From the NCBI GenBank assembly GCA_005788075.1, contig SXZC01000025.1, positions 1 through 5,795 of the forward strand: DNA of 5,795 nt. Reading direction: 5' to 3'. Below the pieces are notes generated by a model. It searched no databases, was not told the DNA's origin, and saw nothing but the letters and a program-made list of their open reading frames with translations. Shown in pieces: positions 5,324 to 5,795 of this stretch (positions are counted from its first letter, which is position 1; each line of letters opens with the position of its first letter). Origin of the DNA: Actinomycetota bacterium. Lineage in GTDB: Bacteria; Actinomycetota; Thermoleophilia; Miltoncostaeales; Miltoncostaeaceae. A program made the position numbers and the translations under genes.

Positions 5324-5552
5324 AGCGCCTGGAAGTGGCCGGGAGGCAGTAGTACCTCCGCCGAATACCACAGCAGTGCGGCAGGCCCATCACATCGGGG
5401 TGGCGGCCACTCGCCGAAACGGGATCGGCATTTGCGGGGACCGCAAATGCATCATCCCCGGCTGCGATCGCCGCCACCCCGATGTGATGGGCCTCCCGCC
5501 TCTCGCGCTTTTTCGGCGGGGGTACTACTGCCTCCCGGCCCCGCAGGGCGCT
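5324..5552. repeat. Large nested inverted repeat (MITE-like element or structured RNA) between converging genes
   Basis: Two long arm pairs share one dyad axis at about 5438.5. Outer arms 5337-5365 and 5512-5540 pair over 29 positions, 28 Watson-Crick plus one that would be U-G in RNA (5357/5520). Inner arms 5378-5407 and 5470-5499 pair over 30 positions with one C/C mismatch (5382/5495); 23 of these (5384-5406 / 5471-5493) are uninterrupted. Between them, 5366-5377 and 5500-5511 are both 12 nt and do not pair. An outermost AGCGCC/GGCGCT pair (5324-5329 / 5547-5552) is nearly on the same axis. The apex carries the hairpin listed separately. Each long arm end reads GGCC, which is palindromic and could be a 4-bp target duplication or part of the arm. 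No transposase gene is nearby. It lies between the converging plsY and the right-hand gene, so it could also end transcription from both sides. Confidence 0.85.
5421..5458. repeat. Apical hairpin of the large inverted repeat
   Basis: GCATTTGCGG (5428-5437) pairs perfectly with CCGCAAATGC (5441-5450) around a GGA loop. Outside it GGGAT (5421-5425) pairs with ATCCC (5454-5458) across a small 2/3-nt internal loop. The AAA/TTT tracts make it locally AT-rich against the surrounding GC-rich DNA. Its axis (5439) is within half a base of the axis of the long arms, so it caps the whole structure. Confidence 0.8.
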
Positions 5553-5564
5553 AGGTAGGGCAGA

Positions 5565-5795
5565 TCAGGTGGGGCCGTCGAGCCATTCCGGCAGGGTGAG
5601 GTGGCGGGCGGCGTGGGGGCCGCCGGCCACCTCGGCGCGCATCTCACCGAGGACGCCGTGGCGCTCGGCCTCGACGTCGTGGGTGTGGATGGTCTCGTAG
5701 TTCTCCTGGTGCGCCGAGACGAAGGAGTCGTCGGGCAGGTCGGGGAACCGGGCGATGAGGCCGGCGATCATCTCGCGCACGGAGTCCTCGACGAA
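5565..5795 (-). CDS. Hypothetical protein, C-terminal part (cut by the window edge)
   Basis: The last 76 residues of a reading frame that stays open to the right edge, ending at the TGA at 5567-5565. The visible part reads as a charged, soluble segment: FVEDSVREMIAGLIARFPD, then DSFVSAHQENYETIHTHDVEAERHG, then GEMRAEVAGGPHAARHLTLPEWLDGP. It is rich in His and Glu, with no membrane segment and no motif I recognise. A GTG at 5780-5778 could start a 71-residue protein, but the open frame continues upstream with ordinary residues, so I treat the gene as partial. The varied composition, unlike the Arg/Ala/Pro of antisense frames here, supports real coding. It converges on plsY across the inverted repeat. 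Confidence 0.6.
   Translation of the reverse strand, partial: FVEDSVREMIAGLIARFPDLPDDSFVSAHQENYETIHTHDVEAERHGVLGEMRAEVAGGPHAARHLTLPEWLDGPT

Noticed and set aside
4634..5371. Minus-strand open frame of 245 codons opposite pgsA and plsY
   Set aside because: Asp/Glu/Gly-rich repeat-like product with no motif; pgsA and plsY on the other strand are certain.
5223..5477. Minus-strand 84-codon frame running through half of the inverted repeat into the end of plsY
   Set aside because: It overlaps plsY antisense and its product derives from the palindromic arms; no ribosome site. Kept only as an observation on the repeat.
5495..5520. Intrinsic terminator formed by a stem next to the T5 run at 5509-5513
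   Set aside because: The T-run is about 10 nt past the inner stem and lies in the unpaired block and the loop of an alternative CCCGCC/GGCGGG hairpin, not directly after a stem.
5316..5560. Target-site duplication flanking the inverted repeat
   Set aside because: The 8 bases outside either possible boundary do not match. Only the palindromic GGCC at both ends could serve, and it cannot be told apart from the arm itself.

Overview
The window is a stretch of very GC-rich bacterial chromosome with compact genes, frequent GTG starts, 4-nt stop/start overlaps and several starts that look leaderless. Together with a methylmalonyl-CoA mutase catalytic chain that lacks its cobalamin domain, this suggests an actinobacterium, possibly from a deep lineage such as Thermoleophilia. 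That placement is inference; there is no rRNA or other decisive marker. I see no insertion sequence, phage gene, CRISPR array, tRNA or rRNA.

Layout. (1) 1-1714, minus strand: the start of an acyl-CoA (propionyl-type) carboxylase carboxyltransferase subunit and, just upstream of it, the methylmalonyl-CoA mutase catalytic subunit. They are joined by a GTGA overlap and form a propionate/branched-chain catabolism operon that runs off the left edge. (2) 1715-1842: divergent intergenic region. (3) 1843-2229, plus strand: a small unrecognised protein with a zinc-finger-like Cys/His cluster. (4) 2257-4099, minus strand: a tandem-ACT (GcvR-like) regulator, then peptide deformylase coupled to it through a CTGA overlap, then a secreted N-acetylmuramoyl-L-alanine amidase. 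(5) 4100-4130: a 31-bp gap with two divergent -10 boxes, each exactly 6 nt from its start codon. (6) 4131-5311, plus strand: pgsA and plsY, two membrane enzymes of glycerophospholipid synthesis, also joined by a GTGA overlap. (7) 5312-5564: a non-coding region between converging genes, almost filled by a large nested inverted repeat. (8) 5565-5795, minus strand: the C-terminal end of an unrecognised protein cut by the right edge.

How the genes fit together. The carboxylase and mutase perform two steps of the propionyl-CoA to succinyl-CoA route; the epimerase and the cobalamin-binding subunit are not in the window. PlsY makes lysophosphatidic acid from acyl-phosphate and glycerol-3-phosphate. 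PgsA acts later, making phosphatidylglycerol phosphate from CDP-diacylglycerol. Deformylase, the ACT regulator and the amidase share a strand and probably a transcript, but no common pathway is evident.

The main feature that ordinary genes do not explain is the inverted repeat at about 5324-5552. Two long arm pairs (29 and 30 bp) share one dyad axis and are separated by a symmetrical 12/12-nt unpaired region, with a separate 10-bp hairpin at the apex. It could be a MITE-like mobile repeat, a structured RNA or a bidirectional terminator; the sequence alone does not decide.
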